From assembly GCF_029937755.1 (NCBI RefSeq), contig NZ_JAPYPG010000001.1:186001-250000 (forward strand): a stretch of 64,000 nucleotides of DNA, read 5' to 3'. Made by a program: the position numbers and the translations under genes. The notes under the pieces are model-generated. The model ran no database searches and was not told the origin of the DNA. It saw only the letters and a program-made list of their open reading frames with translations. Below are positions 26,575-35,640 of the stretch, piece after piece. Positions within the stretch are counted from its first letter, which is position 1; each line of letters begins with the position of its first letter. The stretch comes from Henriciella sp. (lineage in GTDB: Bacteria; Pseudomonadota; Alphaproteobacteria; Caulobacterales; Hyphomonadaceae).

Positions 26575-28320
26575 TCAGGCCGGCGACTCGAGTATGTCAG
26601 CCATCTCCGAATAAACGCGCATGACCTCCTCGCTTCCATCGTCGCCCTGGCAGCGGCGACGGATAGAGACATCCGCGAAATGGTGCGGGTCTAACCCTGG
26701 CCACGACTCCTTCTGCTGTCGGTAGATTTCGACGGCAGCGTCCTGCTGGCCCAGCCGTATCATGACCGCTACAAGAAGGTATGCGGTTTCTGGGCTCCGG
26801 AACATTTCATGCGCCGCAAAGGCCTGCTCGACGGCCTGCTCATAGTCGCCCCTGCTGAGCTGGACCTGGCCCAGGAAATACAGCGTCACCCCTCGCAAGG
26901 GATGATCGGCCGAAAGGCTATTATGAAAATTCTCCAGCCGTTCAAGCACGGCGGGGGGCGCGCTCGCACAATAATAGGGCAAGGCGGAGGAGAGAAACTG
27001 TGGCGCAGGTCGCGTTGGATCAAGTTCGACCACACGGACCATGAGGCGCTGCGCACGATCCGTGTTCCCAGCCCTCACATAATGGATTGCAAGATTGTAC
27101 AGGACATCGGGATCCTCCGGGGACAGGTCGAGGGCCCGGGTCGCATGATAGGTGGCTTTCTCGCGCAGTTCCGGTGTGTCGTATTCAGGAACGAAACTCG
27201 CAAGATGGGTCAGCTTCGTTGCCATGACGGAATGGGCGGGCGCAAAGTCCGGTTCAAGTTCCAGCGCGCGTTCGGCAAGCGCAATGCGTTCCAGTTGCCA
27301 GGCCTGCGTATTGATCGTGGTCCCTGGCGTCCATGTCGCCTGCAGATAAAGCTCCCAGGCCGTCTGCTCAGAGGTGGGCGTACGGGCGATGGCTTCTTTA
27401 GCTGCGCTTCGCAGCCTCGGGCGTAGCTCCTGGACAAGGGCGATGATGATGTCATCCTGAACATCGAAGATGTTTTCGTCCCGGGTGTCGTATGTTTCTC
27501 CCCAGATCGTGGCCCCTGTCCCGGTGTCCGAGAGCTGGACGGCGATCCGGAAGCGGCCGCCGTCCTGCTGCAAGTTCCCTTCCAGGATAAAGTCGACCCC
27601 AAGAGCATCACCCAGTTCGATGGTGTCACGCGTACCGGCCTCAAGCGCGCTTGCCACAGCCGATGGCGAACTGACGGTCAGGGATGGAACGCTTGCCAGC
27701 GTACTCACAAGCTCTTCGCTGATCCCATCGGCGACGAACTTTGATCTGGAGTTGGCTTCGCTTCCTCGAAGGGGGAGGACGGCCAGCGAGATTGTGTCCC
27801 TGGAACCGATTTTCAGCGAGGTCTCGCTTTGAGGTGAGGTGAGCCGTGTATCCTTGAACAGGGCCACATAGCCAAGTGCCACGATCAAGAGGGCCAAGAC
27901 CGCGACGGCAGCCATCCAGAAACGCTCCGGGAAAGGCTTGCGCCCCGAGGTCGGGCCCACGGCTGAAGACGCCGGCTGTGAGGCGACATCCCGCAGCGTG
28001 AATTCCGGCTGATACGCACCTTTGGGTACGCGGATCCGGACCGGGTCATAGGCACCGTCGCCGAGATAATAAGCGTCGAGCAGGCGGCGCAGCCGTCCCA
28101 TCTGCACGCGGACGATTGCATCTGTCGATGGATCAAAGTCGGTCTGCCTTTCAAAGACATCAACGCCAATCGAATAGCCTTTCAAGCGTTCGCCCTCTCC
28201 TTTCAGCGTCGCGTCGACAATGTAACTGAGCAATACGCTCATGCGCGGTGCGGCCGAAAACCTCGGATTAGCGAGAATTCGCGAGAGTTGAGATTCTACC
28301 TGTCCATGATCAGGCTGCAT
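26575..28320 (-). CDS. Membrane regulator: wHTH, TolB-like and TPR domains
   Basis: The 581-residue protein has an N-terminal winged-helix-like domain (about 5-105; MGRLRRLLDAYYLGDGAYDPVRIRVPKGAY) and one membrane helix near 145-165 (FWMAAVAVLALLIVALGYVALF). A periplasmic TolB-N-like domain (SLAVLPLRGS...FVADGISEELVSTLASV) and TPR repeats to the end complete the layout, also seen in CadC-like or adenylate-cyclase-associated regulators of this class. It is a one-component sensor by inference. A TTG at 28341 would lengthen it by seven residues. A near-palindrome sits just upstream. Confidence 0.8.
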   Translation of the reverse strand: MQPDHGQVESQLSRILANPRFSAAPRMSVLLSYIVDATLKGEGERLKGYSIGVDVFERQTDFDPSTDAIVRVQMGRLRRLLDAYYLGDGAYDPVRIRVPKGAYQPEFTLRDVASQPASSAVGPTSGRKPFPERFWMAAVAVLALLIVALGYVALFKDTRLTSPQSETSLKIGSRDTISLAVLPLRGSEANSRSKFVADGISEELVSTLASVPSLTVSSPSAVASALEAGTRDTIELGDALGVDFILEGNLQQDGGRFRIAVQLSDTGTGATIWGETYDTRDENIFDVQDDIIIALVQELRPRLRSAAKEAIARTPTSEQTAWELYLQATWTPGTTINTQAWQLERIALAERALELEPDFAPAHSVMATKLTHLASFVPEYDTPELREKATYHATRALDLSPEDPDVLYNLAIHYVRAGNTDRAQRLMVRVVELDPTRPAPQFLSSALPYYCASAPPAVLERLENFHNSLSADHPLRGVTLYFLGQVQLSRGDYEQAVEQAFAAHEMFRSPETAYLLVAVMIRLGQQDAAVEIYRQQKESWPGLDPHHFADVSIRRRCQGDDGSEEVMRVYSEMADILESPA

Positions 28321-28345
28321 GTACTCGTCCAACTCAACCAAGCGT

Positions 28346-28359
28346 CACGAAATTCCGTG
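28346..28359. promoter_or_regulatory. Near-palindrome upstream of the wHTH/TPR regulator
   Basis: CACGAAATTCCGTG is symmetric at all but its two central-flank positions. It is 25 bases upstream of the regulator start, where an autoregulatory site would be expected. Confidence 0.3.
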
Positions 28360-28610
28360 TCACCTACAATTCACCCTTGTAACGGTTTTGCGTGACAGTG
28401 AATATCGTTGGATGTCGACACAAACACACAGTGCATTGATTAATAATAGATTTTTTATTACGCCCCCCCGTCGTTAAGTCTCGCAGAGACGACAGGATAT
28501 GCCGTGTAACGGTGTCTAACTCACAAGAGCAGGGCGAACAGGATACCTATCGAGCAACCTAACAGATTGTAGGACGTGCCTTTGGCCGTCTGCCACCCGA
28601 TGGACCTGTC

Positions 28611-28937
28611 ATGATAAAACAAAACGATGCGGGCGTGCTCGCCTGCGAAAACCGGTCCCGGCTGGGCCGGTTCCAGTTCCTCCCCAGCAGGACACTATCG
28701 GCAGGAGACTTCGGTCTTTCAGCACGGGAAGCCGAGACGCTGACCTTCATCCTCCAGGAAATCCCGCTTCGCGACATCGCGGCCAGGATGGGCGTCTCCA
28801 TGCACACTGTGGACACGTTCAAGCGCCGTTTGTTCGAGAAGCTCGGCGTATCGACGCTTGCCGGGGCGGCTGCCGTGGCCGCTGCGCATCTCTGCGGCGT
28901 CACCCTCCAGCCTGCCGAAGAGGCCGAGGCCGCCTAG
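28611..28937 (+). CDS. Short LuxR-type HTH protein
   Basis: The 108-residue protein is little more than a GerE/LuxR DNA-binding domain. LSAREAETLTFILQEIPLRDIAARMGVSMHTVDTFKRRLFEKLGV at about 36-82 is the tetrahelical HTH, and no receiver or autoinducer domain precedes it. It is divergent from the wHTH/TPR regulator across 290 bases that include an AT-rich patch (28436-28460) and a run of seven C. The ribosome site is weak. Its stop is three bases from the stop of the convergent peroxidase gene. Confidence 0.75.
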   Translation: MIKQNDAGVLACENRSRLGRFQFLPSRTLSAGDFGLSAREAETLTFILQEIPLRDIAARMGVSMHTVDTFKRRLFEKLGVSTLAGAAAVAAAHLCGVTLQPAEEAEAA

Positions 28938-28940
28938 GTC

Positions 28941-29537
28941 CTAGCCCTCCAGGGCCGCTTCGATATCGCCAACAAGCTGGCTGTCAGAGGGCCTGGTGGC
29001 CGACGGGTAGGCACTGAGAACCGTGCCGTCCCGGCCAACAAGCACCTTGTGGAAGTTCCATTTCGGTTCGGCCGCATCGCCGAGGCCGGTCTTGGCGACG
29101 GTCCAGAATTCATGCTGCTCCGGACCGACCGCATGGACCTTTGAGGTGAGCGGGAAATCGACACCGAAGTTCAGCTCGCAGAACGTCTTGATCTCGGCCT
29201 CCGTGCCAGGCTCCTGACCGCCGAAATCATTGGACGGAACACCGAGAACGGAAAATCCCTCACTCTCGAATTGCTCATGCAGAGCCTGCAGGCCCTCATA
29301 TTGTGGCGTGAAGCCACACTTGGAAGCTGTGTTCACGACCAGAACAACCTCGCCATCGAACCGGGACATGGGGAGTGGCTCGCCGGTAATGGTTTCGAAA
29401 CTGACCGAGCGCGCATTCGCCATGGCTGAAGTCTCCTGAGTATCGCCCGCAACTTGTTCCGGTACATCCGCCGCGCTGCCACAAGCCAGCAGACCACCCG
29501 CAAGCATCCCTGCAGCAACCATTGAAACCATGCGCAT
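28941..29537 (-). CDS. Glutathione peroxidase-family lipoprotein
   Basis: The start ATG at 29537 follows a CGGGAG site; the frame is open 30 codons further without a signal. The 198 residues carry a lipoprotein signal with lipobox LLAC (Cys19), then a GPx domain. The peroxidatic Cys74 is in NTASKCGFTPQYEGL, the conserved glutamine in NDFGGQEPG, and the tryptophan in PKWNFHKVL. Such Cys-type enzymes usually use thioredoxin or glutathione to reduce lipid or hydrogen peroxides. Lipid anchoring puts it on the periplasmic face, less usual than the cytosolic location. Confidence 0.88.
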   Translation of the reverse strand: MRMVSMVAAGMLAGGLLACGSAADVPEQVAGDTQETSAMANARSVSFETITGEPLPMSRFDGEVVLVVNTASKCGFTPQYEGLQALHEQFESEGFSVLGVPSNDFGGQEPGTEAEIKTFCELNFGVDFPLTSKVHAVGPEQHEFWTVAKTGLGDAAEPKWNFHKVLVGRDGTVLSAYPSATRPSDSQLVGDIEAALEG

Positions 29538-29604
29538 CGTCTGTCTCCCGGCTTGAGAATGGAATGATAGACCAGAGACCGGATCTGCCAAGAGAGAGGG
29601 GCGC

Positions 29605-29973
29605 TTATCGCACCCGCACCGGCGCATCCTGGTCGATCTGGATGGCCCGGTCGATGATGTCGATCAGCTCGTCATCAATCTCGGCGGCCGAGCGGACCTT
29701 CACATGGCGCAGCGCCTTTCCGGTCCCCTCGATACGCCCGAAATACTGGTCGGCCAGACGCGCACCCGACCAGAGTTGCAGGTTGCAGTGATGCTGATGC
29801 GCCGTCACAGACACAACGCGCTCATGGCCGGACCAGCATGGCACCCCCCAGGCAAGCATCACCTTCAGATGTGGCCCCTGCCGGTGAACACACTCGCTGA
29901 GCGCCAGCGTAACAGCCTTCATCGGGCCATCCAGTTTGTCGAAATAGGCCGCAACGGCATTCGGAAACGGCAT
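29605..29973 (-). CDS. DUF1801 protein (YdhG-like)
   Basis: Starting at ATG 29973, behind GGGGAGGG, this 122-residue protein begins PFPNAVAAYFDKLDGPMKAVTLALSECV and contains LAWGVPCWSGHERVV, LWSGARL and HVKVRSAAEID, the pattern of DUF1801 small proteins. Some members bind nucleotides or iron compounds, but no activity is established. It lies upstream of the peroxidase on the same strand with a 67-base gap. Confidence 0.75.
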   Translation of the reverse strand: MPFPNAVAAYFDKLDGPMKAVTLALSECVHRQGPHLKVMLAWGVPCWSGHERVVSVTAHQHHCNLQLWSGARLADQYFGRIEGTGKALRHVKVRSAAEIDDELIDIIDRAIQIDQDAPVRVR

Positions 29974-30086
29974 GAGCAAAGCCCTCCCCAGAGCAAGGCA
30001 AGCTGTATGAAACACCGAAAATGACAGTCTTGTGAAGACTGATCATCGAAAATTTCCGCTCCGCACACGGTGTTTCCGCATAAAGA

Positions 30087-30112
30087 AAGGGGCAGGTCGC
30101 AACCTGCCCCTT
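30087..30112 (-). terminator. Terminator after the M13 metallopeptidase gene
   Basis: AAGGGGCAGGT and ACCTGCCCCTT form an 11-base stem with a tight loop. On the minus strand it lies 25 bases after the peptidase stop and is followed by CTTTCTTTA. Confidence 0.75.
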
Positions 30113-30136
30113 CCCCTATACTGTTGGCCCGAAAGC

Positions 30137-32341
30137 TTACCAGATGCGGATACGCTCTTCCGGCGGAAGGTAGAGCTCGTCATCCTCATTGATGTCGAAA
30201 GCCTGGTACCATTCATCGAAATTGCGCACGATGCCGTTGACGCGATACTCCGGCGGGGAGTGCGGGTCAGTCAGCAGCTGGCGGCGCTTGGCTTCGTCAC
30301 GATACTTCGCGCGCCAGACCTGCGCCCAGGCGAGGAAGAAGCGCTGGTCGCCGGTCAGGCCGTCAATGACAGGCGCCTGCTCGTCCTCGCTGACCATGCC
30401 GTCGCCATTCGCGTCGAGGCTGATCTGGTAGGCACGGTAGGCAAGCGAGAGGCCACCAAGGTCGCCGATATTCTCGCCCAGCGTCAGACGGCCGTTCACG
30501 CACGGATCGCCCTCGTCCAGCGGGCAGTACTGGTTGTACTGCTCGACGAGCGCCGTCGTCAGTTCGTTGAAGGCCTCGCGGTCTTCATCCGTCCACCAGT
30601 TGGCGAGAACACCATCGCCATCATACTTCGATCCCTGGTCGTCAAAGCCATGACCCATTTCGTGACCGATCACGCCACCGATGGCGCCATAGTTCACAGC
30701 CGGATCGGCCGGGGCATTGAAGAAAGGCGGCTGCAGGATGGCGGCCGGAAAGACGATCTCGTTATAAGCCGGGTTGTAATAGGCGTTGACCGTCTGCGGG
30801 GTCATGAACCATTCATCGCGGTCCGGCTCCTCGTTGAGGCGGTCGAGATTGTCCTGAAGGTTCCAGGCGGCTGTGTTGACCGCGTTCTGGAAGGCATTGT
30901 CGGTGACCGTCAGCGTCTCGTAATCCTCGAATTTCGGCGGATACCCGATCTTCGGATTGAACGTGTCGAGCTTGTACTTGGCCTTCTCGCGGGTCGCCTT
31001 ACCCATCCACTCCAGGTCTTCGAGATTGGCGTGCATGGCCGTGCGCAAGTTGGAGACGAGGGCATCCATCTTCTGCTTGTTTTCCGGCGGGAAGTGGCGC
31101 TCCACATAGACTTCGCCGATGGCCTCACCAAGCGCACCCTGGACGGCAGACACGGCCCGCTTCCAGCGCGGGCGCTGTTCCGGCTGGCCGCTCAGCGTCG
31201 TGCCGTAGAAGGCGAAGTCCGCATCGTCGATCTCCTTCGGCAGGACAGAGGAATAGCCCGACAGGAGGTGAGCGGCGAGATAGGCTTTCCAGGTCTCGAG
31301 GTCGGCCGTGTTCGCGAGCTCAAAGGCGGCCGGCATGCCGGCGCCCAGCTTGTCGACATCTTCCTGGCTCAAACCCGCGCTTGCGATCTCGTCTTCCGTC
31401 GGCGGGATTTCGGTGACCAGGAATTCCTGCTCGTCATTCACGCCAAGCTGGTTGAGTGCCGTGGCGAGCGGGAAGTCGCCAGCGATATCATCAAGCTCCG
31501 CGCGCGTGATCTTGTTGTAGGTGATCTCCGGGTTGCGGCTGACGGCACGATCCCAGTCAGCTGCGGCAAGCTCGGTCTCAAGCGCGAGGACGTCACCCGC
31601 CTTGGCCTCTGCATCATCATAGCCGGCCTCGGTCAGGAGGAAGGTCAGGAGCTCCACATATTTCTCGCGGATGCCGACGGATTTCTCGTCGTCCTTGAGA
31701 TAGTATTCGCGGTCCGGCAGGCCGAGACCGCCCATGGACATCTGGAAAATGTAGTCATCCGGGTTCTTGTCATCGACCCAGACAAAGCCGTTGACCGGCG
31801 AGGAAAAGCCCGGAGACATGAAGATCGTGGCGAGATCTTCGCGCGTCTCGATGGCATTGATCTTTTCGAGATAGGGCTGGACCGGTGCAAGGCCAGCGGC
31901 CTCGATCGCATCGGTGTCCATATAGGCATTGTAGAAGGCGGCAACCTTGCCTTCCGGCGTATCGGCCGGCGGCGCCTCGGCGGCGAGATCCTCGATGATG
32001 AACTTGGTCTGCTGTTCTGACTTCTCGCGAAGAAGGTCGAAGGCGCCGTAACGGGTCTTGTCACCTGGCAGTTCGAACTCGTCGAACCAGTCGCCATTCA
32101 CATACATGAAGAAGTTGTCGCCGGGGTCGACATCCTTGTCCATCACGCTGGTATCGATGCCCCACTCGCCCCAGTAATCCGGCGATGTGGTTTCGACGAC
32201 GTGTTTCTTCTCGGTGGGGGCTTGGGCGGTGGTGTCCGTAGCAGGCGTTGTCTCGGCTGGCTGTGTGCCAGTGTCCTCAGCTGTGGTTGTACAGGCCCCG
32301 AGCAGGGCCACCGTCGCAACGCCGGCAAGAAGTCGTTTCAT
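30137..32341 (-). CDS. M13-family zinc metallopeptidase (PepO/neprilysin-like), lipoprotein
   Basis: The 734-residue gluzincin has a lipoprotein signal (LLGACT), an acidic Thr/Ala/Glu-rich linker to about 50, then the M13 N and C domains. Zinc ligands are HEMGH at 560-564 and Glu623 in GENIGDLGG (623-627). The substrate-binding NAYYNPAYNEIVFPAAIL lies before them. It cleaves short peptides outside the inner membrane. The final RIRIW resembles the family's conserved C-terminal aromatic. A CAGGAG site precedes the ATG. Confidence 0.93.
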   Translation of the reverse strand: MKRLLAGVATVALLGACTTTAEDTGTQPAETTPATDTTAQAPTEKKHVVETTSPDYWGEWGIDTSVMDKDVDPGDNFFMYVNGDWFDEFELPGDKTRYGAFDLLREKSEQQTKFIIEDLAAEAPPADTPEGKVAAFYNAYMDTDAIEAAGLAPVQPYLEKINAIETREDLATIFMSPGFSSPVNGFVWVDDKNPDDYIFQMSMGGLGLPDREYYLKDDEKSVGIREKYVELLTFLLTEAGYDDAEAKAGDVLALETELAAADWDRAVSRNPEITYNKITRAELDDIAGDFPLATALNQLGVNDEQEFLVTEIPPTEDEIASAGLSQEDVDKLGAGMPAAFELANTADLETWKAYLAAHLLSGYSSVLPKEIDDADFAFYGTTLSGQPEQRPRWKRAVSAVQGALGEAIGEVYVERHFPPENKQKMDALVSNLRTAMHANLEDLEWMGKATREKAKYKLDTFNPKIGYPPKFEDYETLTVTDNAFQNAVNTAAWNLQDNLDRLNEEPDRDEWFMTPQTVNAYYNPAYNEIVFPAAILQPPFFNAPADPAVNYGAIGGVIGHEMGHGFDDQGSKYDGDGVLANWWTDEDREAFNELTTALVEQYNQYCPLDEGDPCVNGRLTLGENIGDLGGLSLAYRAYQISLDANGDGMVSEDEQAPVIDGLTGDQRFFLAWAQVWRAKYRDEAKRRQLLTDPHSPPEYRVNGIVRNFDEWYQAFDINEDDELYLPPEERIRIW

Positions 32342-32375
32342 CTAATACTGTCTCCTGGATTAAAATGCGTTTATT

Positions 32376-32410
32376 GCACGCCACGGGGGATTATCCACCC
32401 CGTGACGTGC
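32376..32410 (-). terminator. Probable terminator of the RND efflux operon
   Basis: A hairpin with 12 of 13 paired positions (GCACGCCACGGGG with CCCCGTGACGTGC) lies just after the permease stop, followed on the minus strand by AATAAACGCATTTT. The T run is broken, so termination strength is uncertain. Confidence 0.55.
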
Positions 32411-32424
32411 GATATTCGGGAAAA

Positions 32425-35400
32425 TTATTCTGCCGGTTGCGGGCGGGCGCCACGGCTCGTGCCGATGAGCTCTTCCTCATCGATGTGGACATGGCCCTCA
32501 TAGGATTCGCCGATCTTGCGGTAAGGCCGGCCACCCCAGCTCCAGCGGAAAATCCGGCCAACTTCACAGCCGACCGCATAAAGCGCTGGCACCATCAGCA
32601 GCGACACGAACAGCGCGAAGGCCACGGCAGAGCCGAGCGATACCACCATCGGCTTCAGGAACTGCGCCTGCACCGATTTCTGCGCGATCATTGGCAGGAT
32701 ACCGACAAAGGTCGTCACCGAAGTCAGCAGGACCGGGCGGAAACGGGACACACCCGAGTCCACAATCGCCTGCAGCGCCCCGGCTCCTTCAGCACGTCGC
32801 CGGTTTATGTAATCGACGAGGACGAGGTTGTCATTGATCACGACCCCTGCGGCTGCCCCGATGCCGAACATGGAGAACAGCGCCATCGGCGTATCGAACA
32901 AGACGTGCCCGAAGGCGGCCCCGGCAAAGCCGAAGGGAATGGCCATCATCAGCAAGAGCGGCTGGGAGTAGGACTGGAAGGCAATCGCCAGCAGGATGTA
33001 CATCAAGACAAAGGCGATCATGTAGAGCTGCACGATGTCCTGGAAGAACTCCGCTTCAGACTCGGCCGAGCCAACCGCGCCGCGCGTAATCTCCGGATAC
33101 TTCTTCTCGAATTCAGGCCAGAAATTCTGGTCCATGTCAGACGAGATGATGCCCCGCGTGCCATCGCCGACCAGTTCGGAGAATACCGTCACCGAGCGCA
33201 TCCGTTCACGCCGCTGGATCCGGTTGATACCTGGCGCGAACTCGATCTCGGCGACCTGCATCAGCGGAATCTCGCGACCGTCACTGGTCCGGATTCGCAG
33301 GTCACGCAGGCTGTCGAGCGACCGGCGCGTCTTTTCGGGATAGCGCACCATCACCCGGACATCCTCGCCATCACGCGGCAGGCGCTGGGCCTCGATACCG
33401 TAATAGGCGGCGCGGACCTGCTGGGTCACATCGCTCAGCGTGACACCGAGCGTGGTTGCCCCGGGCTTGAGTTCGATGCGGATTTCTTCGGCCGCGGAGG
33501 ACAGGTTGTCCCCGATGTCGAAGGTCTGCTCATAGGTGGCAAGCCTTGCCTTCACCTCATCGGCTGCCTGGCGCAGCAGGTCCAGGTCGTCATGATTGAG
33601 CGCGAACCGGATCGAATTGTCGGAATCGTTGATCGTGAAGGAGAAGTTCACCTCCTCCGCATCCGGCACATCGCCGAAGGCATCGCGGATCTCCTGCGTG
33701 ATCGACTTGGTGCTCACGCCGGTCGGGCGGTCTTCGGCCGGCATCAGACCGATCCAGGCCTGCACCTCGCCCTCCGACGCCACGATCGAGGTGTCCGCAA
33801 TCAGATGATCGTCAAGTTGCGGATATTGCTGGTCGAGAGACTTCTGGGCGTTCTCAACGGCCATGCGAAGCTGATCGCGGACCTGCAGTGACCGCGACTG
33901 TGGCGAGCCATCCGGAAGGTCGATACGAACCTGAACGAGATCGTTCTCGATTTCCGGCATGAAGCGCATCGGCAGAATGCCGGTCTGCAGAAGCATGACG
34001 GCCCACACGAAGGTCGAGGCGAAGACCGCAATCGTTACATAGCGGTACCTGACGGCCATCTCGAGCAGGGGCTTGTAGATCCGGTTGGCAAAGGTCAGCA
34101 GGCTGTCGGCGATGGTCTGCTGGAATTTCAGCAGCTTGCCGCCAGGCCCGTCGAACTTCTGCGGCTCCATATGCGACAGGTGCGCGGGCAGGATCAGCAG
34201 CGATTCAATGAGCGAGAAGGTCAGCGCCGCGATCACCACGAAGGAAATCTGCTCGGTGAACTGGCGCTCCGGCCCCGGCAGGAACATCCAGGGCGCGAAC
34301 ATGATCATGGTCGTGATCACGCCGAAGATGACCGGCTTCAGGACAAGCTGGGTCCCCATCGTGGCGGCGTCGAGCCCCTCACGCCGTCCGCTCTCGACTT
34401 CCTTGTGTATGTTCTCCCCAACAATGATGGCATCGTCCACGACAACACCGATCACCAGCAGGACTGCGAACAGCGACAGGAAGTTCAGCGTCACGCCGAA
34501 CAGGGGCAGGATCAGCATGCCGCCGGCGAAGGCGGTGCCGATACCGATCGTCACCCAGAAGGCCACGACCGGGCGCAGGAACAGGATCAGGATGATGAGA
34601 ACAAGGATCATGCCCTGGAAGGCCGCCGAACTGATCGTGTCCATCCGGCCCTTGTAGATTTCGGAATCGTCGAACAGCAGGTCGAGCCGGATGCCTTCCG
34701 GCAGCGCATCGGGCCCGCGGCCGCTATTGGCGCGCTCCATATACTCCTGGATCGCCTCGGAATAGGCGACGATGTCCATCCTCTCCGGCTGGCGCACCAT
34801 GATGAAGGCCGTGGGTTCGCCGTTGAAGGTCGCGTCCAGGTCGGCATCGACGAAACCGTCGACCACTGTCGCCACATCGCGAATGCGGATCGTGCCGCCG
34901 TCCAGCGTTTCGCGCAGGACAATATTCTCGAACTCTTCCTTCGTATCGGCCAGCTGGCGCGCCTGAATGGCAACCGTGCCAGTCTCGGTACGAACCGTAC
35001 CGCCGGAGGAATTCAGGGATGTGCTGCGAACGGCATTCGCCACTTCCGCAAAAGTGAGATTGTACCGGCGAAGCGCCTCTTCGGAGACCTCGATCGAGAC
35101 TTCCTCATCGAGCGTGCCCTGCACCTGGGCCAGTTCGCCCCCTTCGATCAGCGCAATCTCGTCTCGGACTTCCTTGGAATAGTATTTCAGCGTCTTGGCA
35201 TCGACATTCCCGTGAAGCGCCAGCCCCATATACTGGTTATTTGCCCGCCAGCGCGTGACCTGCGGTGGGAAAGAGGACTGGGGCAGGTTGGAAATCGTAT
35301 CGACCCGGCGCTTCACCTCATCGACGAACTCGTCGACATCGACATCGAGATCGGTTTCCATGTTGACGTAGCCGACGCCTTCGCGCGCCGTGCCCGTCAT

Positions 35401-35640
35401 CCGCTTCAGACCATCAATGTCCGCGACGACCTCTTCGAGGCGGACCACGATCTGGTCCTCGACATCCTGCGGGGACGCCCCCGGCCAGGCAATCGAGACG
35501 CTGGCGCCGTTGAAGTCGGCCGCGGGGAAGGCTTCCTTCTCGAGGCTCAGAAAACCGAATGTGCCGCCAATAAAGGCGATGACCATCAGCAGGTTGGCGG
35601 CAATCCCGTTGCGGGCCCACCAGGCGACCAGACCGTTCAT
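32425..35640 (-). CDS. RND efflux permease (AcrB/HAE1-like)
   Basis: The 1071-residue inner-membrane pump has the RND pattern of one helix (about 13-33), a large periplasmic domain, six helices, then a second repeat. VVDDAIIVGENI in helix 4 holds the proton-relay aspartates, and VLADYINRRR-like VLVDYINRRRAEG marks the second half. It drives export of hydrophobic compounds with the adaptor and outer-membrane channel. The start ATG overlaps the adaptor's stop by four bases, so translation is coupled. The substrate is not readable. Confidence 0.93.
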   Translation of the reverse strand: MNGLVAWWARNGIAANLLMVIAFIGGTFGFLSLEKEAFPAADFNGASVSIAWPGASPQDVEDQIVVRLEEVVADIDGLKRMTGTAREGVGYVNMETDLDVDVDEFVDEVKRRVDTISNLPQSSFPPQVTRWRANNQYMGLALHGNVDAKTLKYYSKEVRDEIALIEGGELAQVQGTLDEEVSIEVSEEALRRYNLTFAEVANAVRSTSLNSSGGTVRTETGTVAIQARQLADTKEEFENIVLRETLDGGTIRIRDVATVVDGFVDADLDATFNGEPTAFIMVRQPERMDIVAYSEAIQEYMERANSGRGPDALPEGIRLDLLFDDSEIYKGRMDTISSAAFQGMILVLIILILFLRPVVAFWVTIGIGTAFAGGMLILPLFGVTLNFLSLFAVLLVIGVVVDDAIIVGENIHKEVESGRREGLDAATMGTQLVLKPVIFGVITTMIMFAPWMFLPGPERQFTEQISFVVIAALTFSLIESLLILPAHLSHMEPQKFDGPGGKLLKFQQTIADSLLTFANRIYKPLLEMAVRYRYVTIAVFASTFVWAVMLLQTGILPMRFMPEIENDLVQVRIDLPDGSPQSRSLQVRDQLRMAVENAQKSLDQQYPQLDDHLIADTSIVASEGEVQAWIGLMPAEDRPTGVSTKSITQEIRDAFGDVPDAEEVNFSFTINDSDNSIRFALNHDDLDLLRQAADEVKARLATYEQTFDIGDNLSSAAEEIRIELKPGATTLGVTLSDVTQQVRAAYYGIEAQRLPRDGEDVRVMVRYPEKTRRSLDSLRDLRIRTSDGREIPLMQVAEIEFAPGINRIQRRERMRSVTVFSELVGDGTRGIISSDMDQNFWPEFEKKYPEITRGAVGSAESEAEFFQDIVQLYMIAFVLMYILLAIAFQSYSQPLLLMMAIPFGFAGAAFGHVLFDTPMALFSMFGIGAAAGVVINDNLVLVDYINRRRAEGAGALQAIVDSGVSRFRPVLLTSVTTFVGILPMIAQKSVQAQFLKPMVVSLGSAVAFALFVSLLMVPALYAVGCEVGRIFRWSWGGRPYRKIGESYEGHVHIDEEELIGTSRGARPQPAE

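Noticed and set aside
28341..28610. Possible small RNA or missed gene in the longest gaps (also 11475-11734)
   Set aside because: No tRNA-like fold, open frame with a ribosome site, or strong terminator was visible; only weak palindromes and AT-rich patches.
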